Below the pieces are notes generated by a model that was given only the letters and a program-made list of their open reading frames with translations, had not been told where the DNA came from and searched no databases. A DNA stretch of 64,000 bases from Streptomyces sp. NRRL S-244. Its GTDB lineage: Bacteria; Actinomycetota; Actinomycetes; Streptomycetales; Streptomycetaceae. The stretch is taken from assembly GCF_000717915.1 (NCBI RefSeq), contig NZ_JOCX01000004.1, positions 62,001-126,000 of the forward strand, written 5' to 3'. The translations under genes were made by a program, and so were the position numbers. Below, piece by piece: positions 27,590 through 36,965 of this stretch (the first letter of the stretch is position 1; every line of letters begins with the position of its first letter).

Positions 27590-30180
27590 CATGGGCGGCG
27601 GGTGGGGTGCGGCCGGGGCCAGGTGGTTTCCGGGGTCCCGTACGCGGTCGCCCTGGGCGGCCAGCATGCGGCGGACCACGGGCTCCGGCATGCGCATCAC
27701 CGCCGGCTGCGACGGGGTGGTCTCCCGTACCGCCGTGGCCGCGGCGCCCAGCTTCCCGGTGAGCCTGTCGGTCACGGTGGCCACCACCCCCACGTCCACC
27801 GTGAACTGGACCAGGACCGCCTTCGTCTTCGGCTTGTGCGGCGGCAGCGAGCCGGCGGAGTTCGCCGCCGCGTCGGTCGCGCCGCCCGAGCCGCCCCCGT
27901 TGGCCAGCAGCTGGTTGAGCCGGACCGCGCCGCCGGCGGCGCCGGGCGGCGCGACGAGGGGCGCCGCCGGGACCGGCCGCACGCGGGAGAGCGCCTCCAG
28001 GTCCTTGCGCAGGATGCGGTGGGTCAGCTTCAGGCCGTTCATCCGGGCGAGCGCCAACCGGGTGTCGCCCTTGTACAGTTCGAGCTTCGCCCGGATCGGC
28101 AGGTTCATCCTCGCCGACTTCGCAGAGCCGTCCCGCGGCGGACTTCATGCCGAGCTGGCCGCGGCTCACGGCGCCGCTGCGCCGTGAGTTGCCGCTCGCG
28201 TACCCGAGACCGCCCGCACCGCCCAGGCTCTTCGACTGCCCGGGGCCGTTGTCCGGTCTGGCCGATCCGCCGACGATGCCCTCGACTCCGGCGACGGAGG
28301 CCTTGTCGTGGGAGGCGGCCTGCTGCGAGACGGCCGAGGTGATGTACTCCATGTCGCGGCCGTCGTCCGCGTCCTGCGCGTACGTGCCGTCGCCCGTGCG
28401 CTCGATCCCGAACACCGCCCAGTACGGGGTGTCGCGGCCGTCGAACAGTTCGACGGTGGCGCCGCCGTCCATGGCGCTGGACAGGAGCCCGGCGGAACCG
28501 TCCCGGTCCAGGACGCGCAGCAGCCGCTGCACGTTGTCGTTGCGGTCCTTGAGCTGCGGCCGGGGCAGCAGATGGTGCACGAGGTCCGGGCGCGTCCCCC
28601 CGGCGAGGCTCGTACGCAGTTTCTCGAGCAGCGGGACGAAGTCGGGCGGTTCCTCGATCATGCCGAATCCGAGGGCGCGGTCCCGGTGGAGCGCGGGGGG
28701 CGGAGTGCTCGGGGTGGCCGGGGCCGGGGCGGGGGCCGTGGCGGCCGGTACCGGCTTCCGCTTGCGCACCTGTTCCCGTATCTGCGGCGGCAGCTGTGCC
28801 TCCGTCAGCCAGACTCCCGCCGCGGCCGGCAGCGTCGTGCCGGCCTTCGCGGTGCTCGAGCCGCGCGCGGTGACGCCGAACTGCACCGTGTGGGTGGTGA
28901 CCTTGCCCCGCTGCCCGCCGGACTGCTGGCCGCCGAGCACGAAGGTCTCGGTGCCCGGGCCCGCGCCCTTGTGCAGCAGCCTCGGGTTGGCCGGTACCAG
29001 CCGGGTGCCGACGGCGCCGTTCAGGCCTGCGAGGCGCCGCGGGTAGCGGAGGTTCTTCACCACCCAGCCGGAGGACGCGGCCTGCCGCAGGGCCCCTGGA
29101 TCGCCCGCTCGCCGAACCGCTCCTCGATCGCCAGCCGCGGCGCGAGCCCCTCCGTCGCCAGCGCCGGGTCCTCGCGTACGCCCTTGTTGCCGGCGGCCGC
29201 CCGGGACAGCAGCCGGAGGGCGAGGGCGCGGATCGGCTCTCCGCCCCGGGTCTCGACCAGCTGCCAGTCCCGCAGCGGCTCGCCGACGGACGGCCGCAGG
29301 AGCAGCGTGGCCAGATCGCCGATGCCCTCGGCCTTGACGGCGTGCTCCGCGGCGGCGGGCTGCGCCCGGCGGACCGTGGCGATCGAGTCGATCCGGTCCC
29401 TCCCCGCCGGTCCACCGTGAACTCGGTCGGCGTGAGCAGCCGTACGCCCTGCTCCCTGAGGTCCAACGACGCCACCGGCTCGGGGTCCGGAACCGATCGG
29501 CCCGGCGTGTCGGGCGTGAGGCTCCGGGCCAGCTTGCGGGGCCGGGAGGTCACGGTGACGTCCACGTCCAGCTTCAGGGCCGCCTCGAAGGCGCTCGCCG
29601 TGTCGGAGCCGTTGGAGACGATGTCCGTACGGCCCGTGGGTCCCGCCTGGTTGCGGCGGGTGCCGATGCCGTGCCGCTCGTAGCGGGCCGAACCCGACAG
29701 CACGCCGGGGACGAGCCGGCCTGGCCGAGGACCAGTCCGCCCACCGACCGCGAACTGCTGCGGCCGCTTAGTTGCGCCGCTGGGCCTCGGACTCCGCGCG
29801 GCTGGTGTTCTCGGCGGGCGCGGCGGCACCGAACGCGGGCAGATAGCCGGCCAGGCTCGGGTCGGTGGTGAACAGGTCGAGCACGGCCCGCAGCATGGGC
29901 CGGGTGTCGAGCCGGCTGAGCGCGACGTTGGCTCCCTTGCCGCCGAAGGGGAGGTGGCGCTCGACGTCCACCTCGTTGCCGTCCGCGTCGGTCTGCGTCG
30001 GCTTCTCGACGAAGTCCCCGGCGTCATCCCCGGCGGCAGCGGCAGGCCGAACTCCTTCGCCTCGTCAACCCGCAGGCTGATCCACACGTTCATCGAGTGC
30101 CCGGCCTCGCGGGATCCCGGGCGCCGGGCCACCTCGGGCGAGAGCGGGCCCGTACCCACCGCGATGAACGACACCCGCCA
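27590..30180 (-). pseudogene. Decayed remnant of a large protein of unknown function
   Basis: Coherent protein segments on this strand lie in three different frames. In order they are HWRVSFIAVGTGPLSPEVARR (from 30180), EVDVERHLPFGGKGANVALSRLDT (ends at a TAA at 29768-29770), VPGVLSGSARYERHGIGT (~29700), LREQGVRLLTPTEFTVDR (~29420), AIEERFGERAIQG (~29130), a long block to LGMKSAAGRLCE (~28120), and MNLPIRAKLELYKGDTRLALA (28108) to about 27600. At least five frameshifts plus an internal stop mean it cannot make an intact product. No start codon or N-terminus is left. The style resembles very large streptomycete proteins of unknown (possibly toxin-like) function, which is a memory-level impression. 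Confidence 0.75.
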
Positions 30181-30216
30181 GTGCGGGCGGCGCCATGCGG
30201 AACGGGATGCGGCCGC

Positions 30217-30438
30217 ACCGCGACGTCGTACACCGGCCCGGCCGCGCTGACCGGCAGTGAGCGGCGCATCGCGGAACTCGCCGCGGGCGGCCGGACGAAC
30301 TCCGAGATCGGCGAACTCCTGCACCTCGCCCGGCGTAGCGTCGAGACCCACCTCACCCATGCCTACCGCAAGCTCGGCATCCGCCGGCGCGCGGAACTCC
30401 CGGCGGCCCTGGACCGGCTGCCGGTCGGCGGGAAGTAG
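30217..30438 (+). pseudogene. Truncated LuxR-type HTH regulator remnant
   Basis: Only the C-terminal DNA-binding domain survives: ALTGSERRIAELAAGGRTNSEIG, then LARRSVETHLTHAYRKLGI, then RAELPAAL and a stop. This is the standard LuxR/LAL tetrahelical HTH. Immediately upstream the sequence becomes antisense of the large pseudogene. There is no plausible start codon with a ribosome-binding site. The fragment marks a deletion or recombination junction at about 30180-30217. Confidence 0.75.
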
Positions 30439-30518
30439 GGCGTGGCGGACGTGACGGATGTGTGTTCATGCCCCCATGGAATCCGATGACTCTGGCAGCA
30501 CGTCAAGTGCGGCCCGAA

Positions 30519-30554
30519 CCTGTGGATGTTGAACGGTCAAGAGTTATCCACAGG
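30519..30554. promoter_or_regulatory. Inverted pair of DnaA-box-like 9-mers upstream of the DUF4192 gene
   Basis: TTATCCACA (30544-30552) is a consensus DnaA box. TGTGGATGT (30521-30529) is its near match on the other strand. They form a perfect 9-bp inverted repeat CCTGTGGAT...ATCCACAGG with an 18-nt spacer, ending 37 bp before the DUF4192 start. Confidence 0.5.
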
Positions 30555-30591
30555 GCTTTCGGGATCTGATCGTCCGCGGGACCGTCGGGGC

Positions 30592-31854
30592 ATGACGAAC
30601 GACCGCGATTCACGCACCCCGTCCGACCGGCCCGCCATCAGCCCGTCCGGACCCGCCCTCGACCCCCGGATCACCCTGCGCAGCCCGGCCGAACTGGCCG
30701 ACGCGCTGCCCTACATGCTCGGCTTCCATCCGACCGACTCGCTCGTCATGGTCACCGTGCACGGCGAGGGCGGGCGCTTCGGCGGCCGGCTCCGCGTCGG
30801 CATCCCGACGGCCCCGGCCGAATGGGAGGACACCGCCCGGCAGGTCGCCGACTGCCTGGTCCGCGGCAGCGAGCGGCGCGGTGCCAAGCCCGACGGCATC
30901 GTCGTCTTCCTCTGCCAGGACCCGGCGGACGGTGAGAGCGGCCAGCGGGTCATGACCCGGCTGCGGCCGCTGGCCCAGCGCATCCGGCTGGCCTGTGGCG
31001 CCCTCGACGTGCCTGTGATGGAGGCGCTCTGCATCTCCGCCGGCCGGTACTGGTCCTACTGCTGTCCCGACGAGCGGTGCTGCCCCGCCGAGGGCAGCCC
31101 GCTGGCCGCGACCGGCACCTCGGTGATGGCGGCGACCGCGACCTTCGCCGGACTCCAGGTCCGGGGCTCCCTCCGGGAGATCGAGGGCCGGCTGGTACCG
31201 CTGCGCGGGAGTGCAGTGGCGGAGATGGAGCGGGCCCTGGACCGGGCGGCCGCCGTCCTCGTGCCGAAGATCCTCGACGGGGCCACCCGGGAGGAGGTCG
31301 GCGCGGAGACGGTCACGCTGGCCCGCACCCTGATGCAGCGGATGACCCTCGCCCCGCCCGTGGACGGCGGACCGGGAGCCGACGACTGGGACGACGCGCT
31401 GCTCGGCCACGACGAGGCCGCCACCGTGATCCTCGGCCTCCAGGACCGCGAGATCCGGGACGTCGCCGCCGAGTGGATGGAGGGCGAAGAGGCGGCCCCC
31501 GCCCTGCGGCTGTGGCGGGCGCTGGCCCGCCGCTGCGTCGGGGCCTACGGCGAGCACGCGGCGGCCCCGCTCACCCTCGCGGGCTGGGTCTCGTGGTCCA
31601 CCGGGGACGAGCCGACGGCCCGGATCGCCCTGGGGCTGGCCCTGCGGGCCGACGCCGACTACCGCTTCGCCCAACTGCTCCACCACGCCTGCAACGAGGG
31701 CATCGACCCGGAGGGGCTGCGGGCCTGTCTGCGGGAGGAGCGGCGGCGCCGGGAACCGCGCGGCAAGCGCTCCGCGGCCACCACCCGCCCTCCGGGCCGC
31801 CGGGAGGCGCGGCCCCGCCGGGAGCCCCGCCGCACCGCGGGGAGCGAGCAGTGA
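30592..31854 (+). CDS. DUF4192 domain-containing protein
   Basis: The protein has 420 residues. The family signature is at the N-terminus: ITLRSPAELADALPYMLGFHPTDSLVMVTVHG. The body follows the DUF4192 pattern (RYWSYCCPDERCCPAEGSPL with clustered cysteines; CVGAYGEHAAAPLTLAGWVSWSTGD; ARIALGLALRADADYRFAQLL). There is no known biochemical role. The C-terminal ~45 residues are Arg/Pro-rich and basic. The stop TGA overlaps a possible GTG start of the next gene (GTGA), suggesting coupling. The ATG is preceded by a weak GGGG element. Confidence 0.88.
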   Translation: MTNDRDSRTPSDRPAISPSGPALDPRITLRSPAELADALPYMLGFHPTDSLVMVTVHGEGGRFGGRLRVGIPTAPAEWEDTARQVADCLVRGSERRGAKPDGIVVFLCQDPADGESGQRVMTRLRPLAQRIRLACGALDVPVMEALCISAGRYWSYCCPDERCCPAEGSPLAATGTSVMAATATFAGLQVRGSLREIEGRLVPLRGSAVAEMERALDRAAAVLVPKILDGATREEVGAETVTLARTLMQRMTLAPPVDGGPGADDWDDALLGHDEAATVILGLQDREIRDVAAEWMEGEEAAPALRLWRALARRCVGAYGEHAAAPLTLAGWVSWSTGDEPTARIALGLALRADADYRFAQLLHHACNEGIDPEGLRACLREERRRREPRGKRSAATTRPPGRREARPRREPRRTAGSEQ

Positions 31855-32087
31855 GCCCGGACCGGGGCCGGGGCGCGGGGAGTTCCGCGCGGCGCATCCG
31901 GGACGCCGCCGTCGCCACTCTGCGGCGCAGGCTCCGTCACCGGCACGGCCCAGTACGGGCGCTGCCGCCACCGGGGCCCGTGACCCGGGCGGGGGCGGGG
32001 CCGTTCAGCTGGAGGGTGGCGGGGGCCCGGCCGCGCCGCCGCCCAGCGAAGCAGGCCGGAGCGCAGACAGCCCAGACAAGGCGACCC

Positions 32088-34055
32088 ATGGCCCACTCCG
32101 TACCGCCCGCCCCCAGGACCGAGTTGCCGCCCGTGCACGGCACCGTCATCTGCGTCGCCGCGCCCTGCCTGGTCATCTCGCCGGAGCACGGCCAGTTGAC
32201 CGGGCGGGGGATCGACGGGATCTACCGCTCCGGGCGCAGGCTGCTCTCCCGCTGCGTGCTCCGGGTCGGCGGCCGGGACCCGGTCGCCGTCCAGGGGCGC
32301 AGCCTCGGCTCCGACCGGGCCTCCTTCACCGCGACCGTCCGTACCGGGGCCGACGCGGGGCCCGATCCCGACATCGGGGTGGAGCGGGTCCGGCACGCGG
32401 ACGGCACCGAGCGGATCACGGTGCGCAGTTTCACGGGCCGCCCGCTGCGCCTGCCGGTGGAGCTGCTGCTCGGCACCGACCTGGCCGAGCTGGCCGCGGT
32501 GGCCGCGGGCCGGGCCGGGCCCGAACTGCCGGCGGGGGTGCACGCCGCCGGGCTGCGCTGGAGCAGCGGGGAGGCCCAGGCCATCACCGTCGCCGAGCCG
32601 GCCCCCGACGACGCCCTCGCCTCGGCGGGGCTGCTGCGCTGGCAGCTCGAACTGGGGCCGGGCGAGTCCCGCACCATCGAGCTGCGGACCACGCAGGACC
32701 GCATTTCACGGGCCCCGGCCGGGCTGGTGGCCAACCCGCTGGCCGCCGCCCGTGCCGAGGGGGACGACCCGAGGGTCGAGACCTGGTTCCGCCGCAGTGT
32801 CGAGGACCTCGGTGCGCTGCTGATGCGGGATCGCGAGGAGCCGGCCGACGCCTTCGTCGCCGCCGGTGTGCCGTGGCGGCTGGGGCTGGCTCCGGCGGAG
32901 TCCCTGTGGGCCGCCAGGATGGCGCTCCCGCTCGGCACCGGGCTCGCGGCGGCCACCCTGCGCACCCTGGCCCGGACCCAGACCGGCGGCCGGGGCCCTG
33001 ATGCCGGGAAGATCCCGGGGCCGCTGCGCGGGGCGGGTCCGCAGCTGCCGCCCGGGTGCACCGGCACCGAGGCGACCCTCGCCTTCCCGGCCGTGCTCGC
33101 CGAGGCCCGGCGCTGGGGGCTGCCCGAGGAGGAGGTGGCCCGGCTCCTCCCGGCGGCCGAGCGGTGCCTGGACTGGCTGCGCGGTGCCCTGGGGCCGGAC
33201 GGCTTCCTGGCCGACCCCGATCCCGGGCCGCGGCGCTGCGAGACCCAGGCCCACGCCCACCGGGCCGCGCTGCTCGGGGCCGACCTGCTCGCCGGATGCG
33301 GGCGCCCCGGCGCCGAGGAGTGGCAGGAGTGGGCGGCCGCACTCCGCAAGCGGTTCCGGGACGGGTTCTGGGTCGACGGCCCGGACGGCGGCCGGCCCGC
33401 CGCGGCCCTGCACCCCGACGGGCGGCCGCTGCCCCGGCTGACGGGGGCCGCCGCCCACCTCCTGGACACCGGCCTGCTGGGCGGCGGCCGGCTCGCCCCC
33501 GGGTTGCTGGACCGGGTCCGCACGGAGCAGCTCGCCCGCCTCCTCGGAGCCCCCGCCATGGATTCCGGCTGGGGGCTGCGGAGCATGGCGTCCCGGGAGC
33601 CGGGCCACAACCCCTTCGGTCACCGCTCGGGCGCGGTGCGGGCGTACGAGAGCGCCGTGGCGGTCGCCGGGCTGGCCCAGGCCGGCTTCGAGAAGGAGGC
33701 CGCCGGTCTGCTGCGGGGTCTGCTGGACGCCGCGGAGAGCTTCGGGTACCGGATGCCGGAGATGTACGCCGCCGAGCAGCGCACCGCGGGCAGCGCGCCG
33801 CTCCCGCACCCGGCGGCCTGCCGCCCCGCCGCGGTGGCCGCGGCCGCCGGGGTGCACGCGCTGACCGCCCTCGCCGGGCTCCGCCCCGACGCCCCCGCGG
33901 GCACGGTCGCCGTCGTCCCGCTGCCCGGCGCTCCCCTCGGAGCCCTGCGCTTCTGCGACCTTCGGGTCTTGGGGCAACCGTTCGCCGTCCGGATCAGCCG
34001 GCTCGGCCTCGGCATGGTGGAGGAGGCGGCCGATGCGCTCCAACTGGGCGGGTAG
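32088..34055 (+). CDS. Glycogen-debranching N-terminal domain / amylo-alpha-1,6-glucosidase-like protein
   Basis: The protein has 655 residues from this ATG. The start has AAGG 6 nt upstream. A longer version beginning at GTG 31851, overlapping the DUF4192 stop with GGGGAG ahead of it, would add a basic low-complexity leader. N-terminal family marks are VHGTVICVAAPCLVISPEHGQLTGRGIDGIYRSGRRLLSRC. An (alpha/alpha)6-type glycosidase half follows (ESLWAARMALPLGTGLAAATLR; GTEATLAFPAVLAEARRWGL; WGLRSMASREPGHNPFGHRSG; GYRMPEMYAAEQ). It probably acts on alpha-glucan-like or amylo-type linkages inside the cell. The exact substrate is uncertain. Confidence 0.8.
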   Translation: MAHSVPPAPRTELPPVHGTVICVAAPCLVISPEHGQLTGRGIDGIYRSGRRLLSRCVLRVGGRDPVAVQGRSLGSDRASFTATVRTGADAGPDPDIGVERVRHADGTERITVRSFTGRPLRLPVELLLGTDLAELAAVAAGRAGPELPAGVHAAGLRWSSGEAQAITVAEPAPDDALASAGLLRWQLELGPGESRTIELRTTQDRISRAPAGLVANPLAAARAEGDDPRVETWFRRSVEDLGALLMRDREEPADAFVAAGVPWRLGLAPAESLWAARMALPLGTGLAAATLRTLARTQTGGRGPDAGKIPGPLRGAGPQLPPGCTGTEATLAFPAVLAEARRWGLPEEEVARLLPAAERCLDWLRGALGPDGFLADPDPGPRRCETQAHAHRAALLGADLLAGCGRPGAEEWQEWAAALRKRFRDGFWVDGPDGGRPAAALHPDGRPLPRLTGAAAHLLDTGLLGGGRLAPGLLDRVRTEQLARLLGAPAMDSGWGLRSMASREPGHNPFGHRSGAVRAYESAVAVAGLAQAGFEKEAAGLLRGLLDAAESFGYRMPEMYAAEQRTAGSAPLPHPAACRPAAVAAAAGVHALTALAGLRPDAPAGTVAVVPLPGAPLGALRFCDLRVLGQPFAVRISRLGLGMVEEAADALQLGG

Positions 34056-34096
34056 CCTCGCGGCCACCGCCTCCAGGATCACCAAAGCTCTGTTTA

Positions 34097-34111
34097 TCGT
34101 CAGGCAGACGA
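34097..34111. promoter_or_regulatory. Candidate NrtR-type operator upstream of the Nudix regulator
   Basis: TCGTC-AGGCA-GACGA is a short inverted repeat inside an AT-richer stretch (GTTTATCGTCAGGCAGACGA...) that ends 13 bp before the start codon. NrtR proteins are known to bind inverted repeats of this general form. Assignment is inferred from position and the adjacent gene. Confidence 0.35.
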
Positions 34112-34124
34112 CTATGATCGCGGC

Positions 34125-34871
34125 ATGTCGCCCTACGACCCGTCGGCCTATCCGCCCTTCGCTGTCACCGTCGACCTGGTCGTGCTCACCGTGCGGCGTC
34201 ACGCGCTCTGTGCGCTGGTCGTCCGGCGGGGTGAGCAGCCGTACCAGGGACGCTGGGCCCTGCCCGGCGGATTCGTCCGCGGAGACGAGGACCTGGCCGC
34301 CGCCGCGGCCCGCGAGCTCTCCGAGGAAACCGGCCTGTGCGCTCACGACCCGGCCGCGCCGGGCGCGGACAACGGGGCGCACCTCGAACAGCTCGCCACG
34401 TACGGGGATCCGAAGCGCGATCCGCGCATGCGCGTGGTCAGCGTCGCGCATCTGGTCCTGGCTCCGGACCTGCCCGCCCCGCGGGCGGGCGGAGATGCCA
34501 ACAGCGCGCGCTGGGCCCCCGTCGACGAACTCCTGGCCTCCTCGGACCAGGCGGCATCGGGGCTCGCCTTCGACCACCCCCGGATCCTCGCCGACGGCGT
34601 GGAGCGGGCCCGCTCCAAGATCGAGTACTCCTCGCTGGCCACGGCGTTCTGCCCGCCCGCCTTCACCGTCGGCGAGCTGCGCCGGGTCTACGAGGCCGTG
34701 TGGGGCGTGGCCCTCGACCCGCGCAACTTCCACCGCAAGGTCACCGGGACCCCCGGGTTCCTGGTCCCGGCCGGGGGGACGACGACCCGTCAGGGCGGTC
34801 GGCCCGCCCAGCTGTTCCGGGCCGGCGGGGCGCCCCTGCTCAACCCGCCGATGCTGCGCCCCGAAGTCTGA
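34125..34871 (+). CDS. Nudix hydrolase with C-terminal winged helix (NrtR-like)
   Basis: The protein has 248 residues. The Nudix box is complete: GFVRGDE-x7-RELSEETGL (about 48-70) fits GX5EX7REUXEEXGU, so hydrolase activity (for example on ADP-ribose) is possible. The C-terminal third (FTVGELRRVYEAVWGVALDPRNFHRKV...GFLVPAGG) is the winged helix of NrtR-type regulators of NAD metabolism. In many NrtR repressors the catalytic box is damaged; here it is not. There is no clear ribosome-binding site, so the message may be leaderless. No NAD biosynthesis gene is adjacent, so its targets are unknown. Confidence 0.85.
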   Translation: MSPYDPSAYPPFAVTVDLVVLTVRRHALCALVVRRGEQPYQGRWALPGGFVRGDEDLAAAAARELSEETGLCAHDPAAPGADNGAHLEQLATYGDPKRDPRMRVVSVAHLVLAPDLPAPRAGGDANSARWAPVDELLASSDQAASGLAFDHPRILADGVERARSKIEYSSLATAFCPPAFTVGELRRVYEAVWGVALDPRNFHRKVTGTPGFLVPAGGTTTRQGGRPAQLFRAGGAPLLNPPMLRPEV

Positions 34872-34987
34872 CGGGTCGACACGGACGCGAACGCGCCCCG
34901 GCTACCCAGAAAATCGGACATATCGCGTTATCTTGCTTGCGGTACTCACAATGCCGCAGTGCGGTCTCACACCCCGCGAGAGAAGCG

Positions 34988-36760
34988 ATGCTCCAGGCCA
35001 TCGGACTCACCAGCACCCCCCGTCGAGACCTCCCGCCCCTGGTGGACGACCTCACACTCGAGGCCCGCCCGGGAACCGTGACCGCCCTCCTCGGCGAACC
35101 GGGATCGGGCAAGACCACCGCACTGCGGCTCATGCTCGAACTCGAACCGGGCCGCGGCGTCACCTACTTCCGCGGCCGACCACTGCATCGGATCCCGTAT
35201 CCCGGCCGTGAGGTCGGGGTGCTGCTCGGCGACGTGCCCGGCAACCCGTCGCGGACCGTCCGGAGCCAGCTGCGGATGCTGTGCGCCGCCGCCGGGGTGC
35301 CGGCCTCCCGGGCCGACACCATGCTGGAGGTCGTCGGCATCGCGGGCCTGCGCGACCAGCGGCTCGGCTCGCTCTCGCTCGGCATGGAGCGTCGGGTGGC
35401 GCTGGCCGCGGCCCTGCTCGCCGACCCGTGCACGCTGCTCCTCGACGAGCCCGCCGCCGGACTCTCGCCCCGCGAACGCGGCTGGCTCCACGGGCTGCTG
35501 CGCGGACACGCCTCCCTCGGCGGAGCGGTGCTCTTCACCACCGCCGACGCCAAGGAGGCCGCCCGCAGTGCGGACCGGGTCGTCAGCATCGCGGCCGGCC
35601 GGCTCGTCGCCGACCAGGACGCGGCCGAGTTCGCCCGTACCCGGCTGCGGCCGCGGGTCGCCGTGCGCAGCCCGTACGCCGCCCGGCTGGCCGACGTACT
35701 CGGCCGGGAGGCCCGGGCCGCCCAGCGCGCGGTGGAGATCGTGGAGGAGAGCGGCAGCCGCCTCTCGGTGTACGGCAGCAGCTGCGCCGAGGTGGGCGAG
35801 GCGGCGTTCCGGCACGGCGTACTGGTCCACCAGCTCGCCGACGAGGCCGGGGACGCCGGCGCGCCGTGCCCGCCCGTACCGCCGGTGCCGCAGGCGCGCA
35901 CCGAGCCGGGCGGCGCGGCCCCGGCGGACCCGACCGCCGCCACCGCCGCCGCCCACAGCACGCGGCCGGCCTCCAGGGTCCGCCGGGTGGGCGGACCGCT
36001 GCGGCCGCTGCGCTACGAGCTGTGCCGGGCCTTCGGTACCGCCACACCCGTCCTCACCGCGGCCGTCGTCGTCGCCGTCTCCGCCGTCACCGCCCTGGTG
36101 CTGGCCCGGGCCGGCGGCACCCCGCAGAACCGGCTCCTCGCGGCCTGGCCCGAGCTGCTGCCCCTGCCCCCCGCCGCGCTCGGCGCCGGGCTGCTGGGCG
36201 CCCTGGCCTTCGGCGAGGAGTACCGCTACCCCGCGCTCGCCGCCGACCGCGGCACCGTGCCGCGCCGTATGGGCCTGCTCGCCGCCAAGCTCGCGGTCTG
36301 CGCCGCCCTCGCCCTGGCCTTCGGCGCCCTCGCGGTCACCGCCGACGCCGCCGCCCTGAAGCTCGTCTTCGACCGCGGCCCGCTGCGCGCCCCCGGCGAA
36401 TGGCTCTCCCCGGCGGTGAGTTGGGCCGGGCTGCTGATCGGCTGCGCCTGGGCCGGGGTCCTGGCCTCCGGTGTCTTCCGGTCGGCTGTCGCGGGCCTGG
36501 CCGCCGTGCTCGCCGTACCGGTCATCGTCGTCCCGCTCGTACGCAAGGCGCTGGACGGCCCCTCCGCGTACGCGGCAAGCGGGCTCGCGGCCCGGCTGCG
36601 CGGTCTGGCCTGGGCGCAGTGGCCCCCGGAGGCGGACCGCCTGGTCCTGGGCGCCCTGCGGGTGATGGCCCAACCCGTCGGCACGGCGCTTCTGCTGTCG
36701 CTGATGGTCCTGTTGTGCGCCTATGGGTTCACAGGACTGCGCAGCCGCGCCCGTTGGTAA
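34988..36760 (+). CDS. ABC transporter, ATPase fused to membrane permease
   Basis: The protein has 590 residues. The N-terminal nucleotide-binding domain has Walker A LLGEPGSGKTTAL, a degenerate signature LSLGMERRVALA (instead of LSGGQ) and Walker B TLLLDEPAAGL. A Pro/Ala/Thr-rich linker (about 300-335) joins it to a C-terminal ABC-2-type membrane part with six or so helices (TPVLTAAVVVAVSAVTALVLA to LLLSLMVLLCAYGFTGL). EEYRYPALAADRGTVPRRMGLLAAKL is a typical ABC-2 permease loop. A fused single-chain half-transporter would work as a dimer. The substrate is unknown. Next comes a FadR-type regulator on the same strand. Confidence 0.83.
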   Translation: MLQAIGLTSTPRRDLPPLVDDLTLEARPGTVTALLGEPGSGKTTALRLMLELEPGRGVTYFRGRPLHRIPYPGREVGVLLGDVPGNPSRTVRSQLRMLCAAAGVPASRADTMLEVVGIAGLRDQRLGSLSLGMERRVALAAALLADPCTLLLDEPAAGLSPRERGWLHGLLRGHASLGGAVLFTTADAKEAARSADRVVSIAAGRLVADQDAAEFARTRLRPRVAVRSPYAARLADVLGREARAAQRAVEIVEESGSRLSVYGSSCAEVGEAAFRHGVLVHQLADEAGDAGAPCPPVPPVPQARTEPGGAAPADPTAATAAAHSTRPASRVRRVGGPLRPLRYELCRAFGTATPVLTAAVVVAVSAVTALVLARAGGTPQNRLLAAWPELLPLPPAALGAGLLGALAFGEEYRYPALAADRGTVPRRMGLLAAKLAVCAALALAFGALAVTADAAALKLVFDRGPLRAPGEWLSPAVSWAGLLIGCAWAGVLASGVFRSAVAGLAAVLAVPVIVVPLVRKALDGPSAYAASGLAARLRGLAWAQWPPEADRLVLGALRVMAQPVGTALLLSLMVLLCAYGFTGLRSRARW

Positions 36761-36965
36761 AGGACCGTTGGTGATCGTTCCGGTACCGGGGAAGGTCCGA
36801 AGGGGACCGATCCCGTCCGCATCACGTGAACCGGACCACAACTCCGCGCAAAGAGCCCGGTTCTTTACGATAAGTCGTCAATTGCGTAGGTGGCACCGAT
36901 CACCCTTTCGTGTGCTTTTCACCAAAGACCTCAAGGGTCATCCGAGCACGGCCGACAAAGGATTC

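Noticed and set aside
27590-30438. Insertion sequence or prophage remnant
   Set aside because: No transposase, integrase, terminal inverted repeats or target duplications were seen. The fragments are from a large protein of unknown function and a LuxR regulator.
31851-32087. N-terminal extension of the debranching-like protein from GTG 31851
   Set aside because: Possible by its ribosome-binding site and overlap with the upstream stop, but the added 79 residues are Arg/Pro-rich without domain character, so the ATG at 32088 was preferred.
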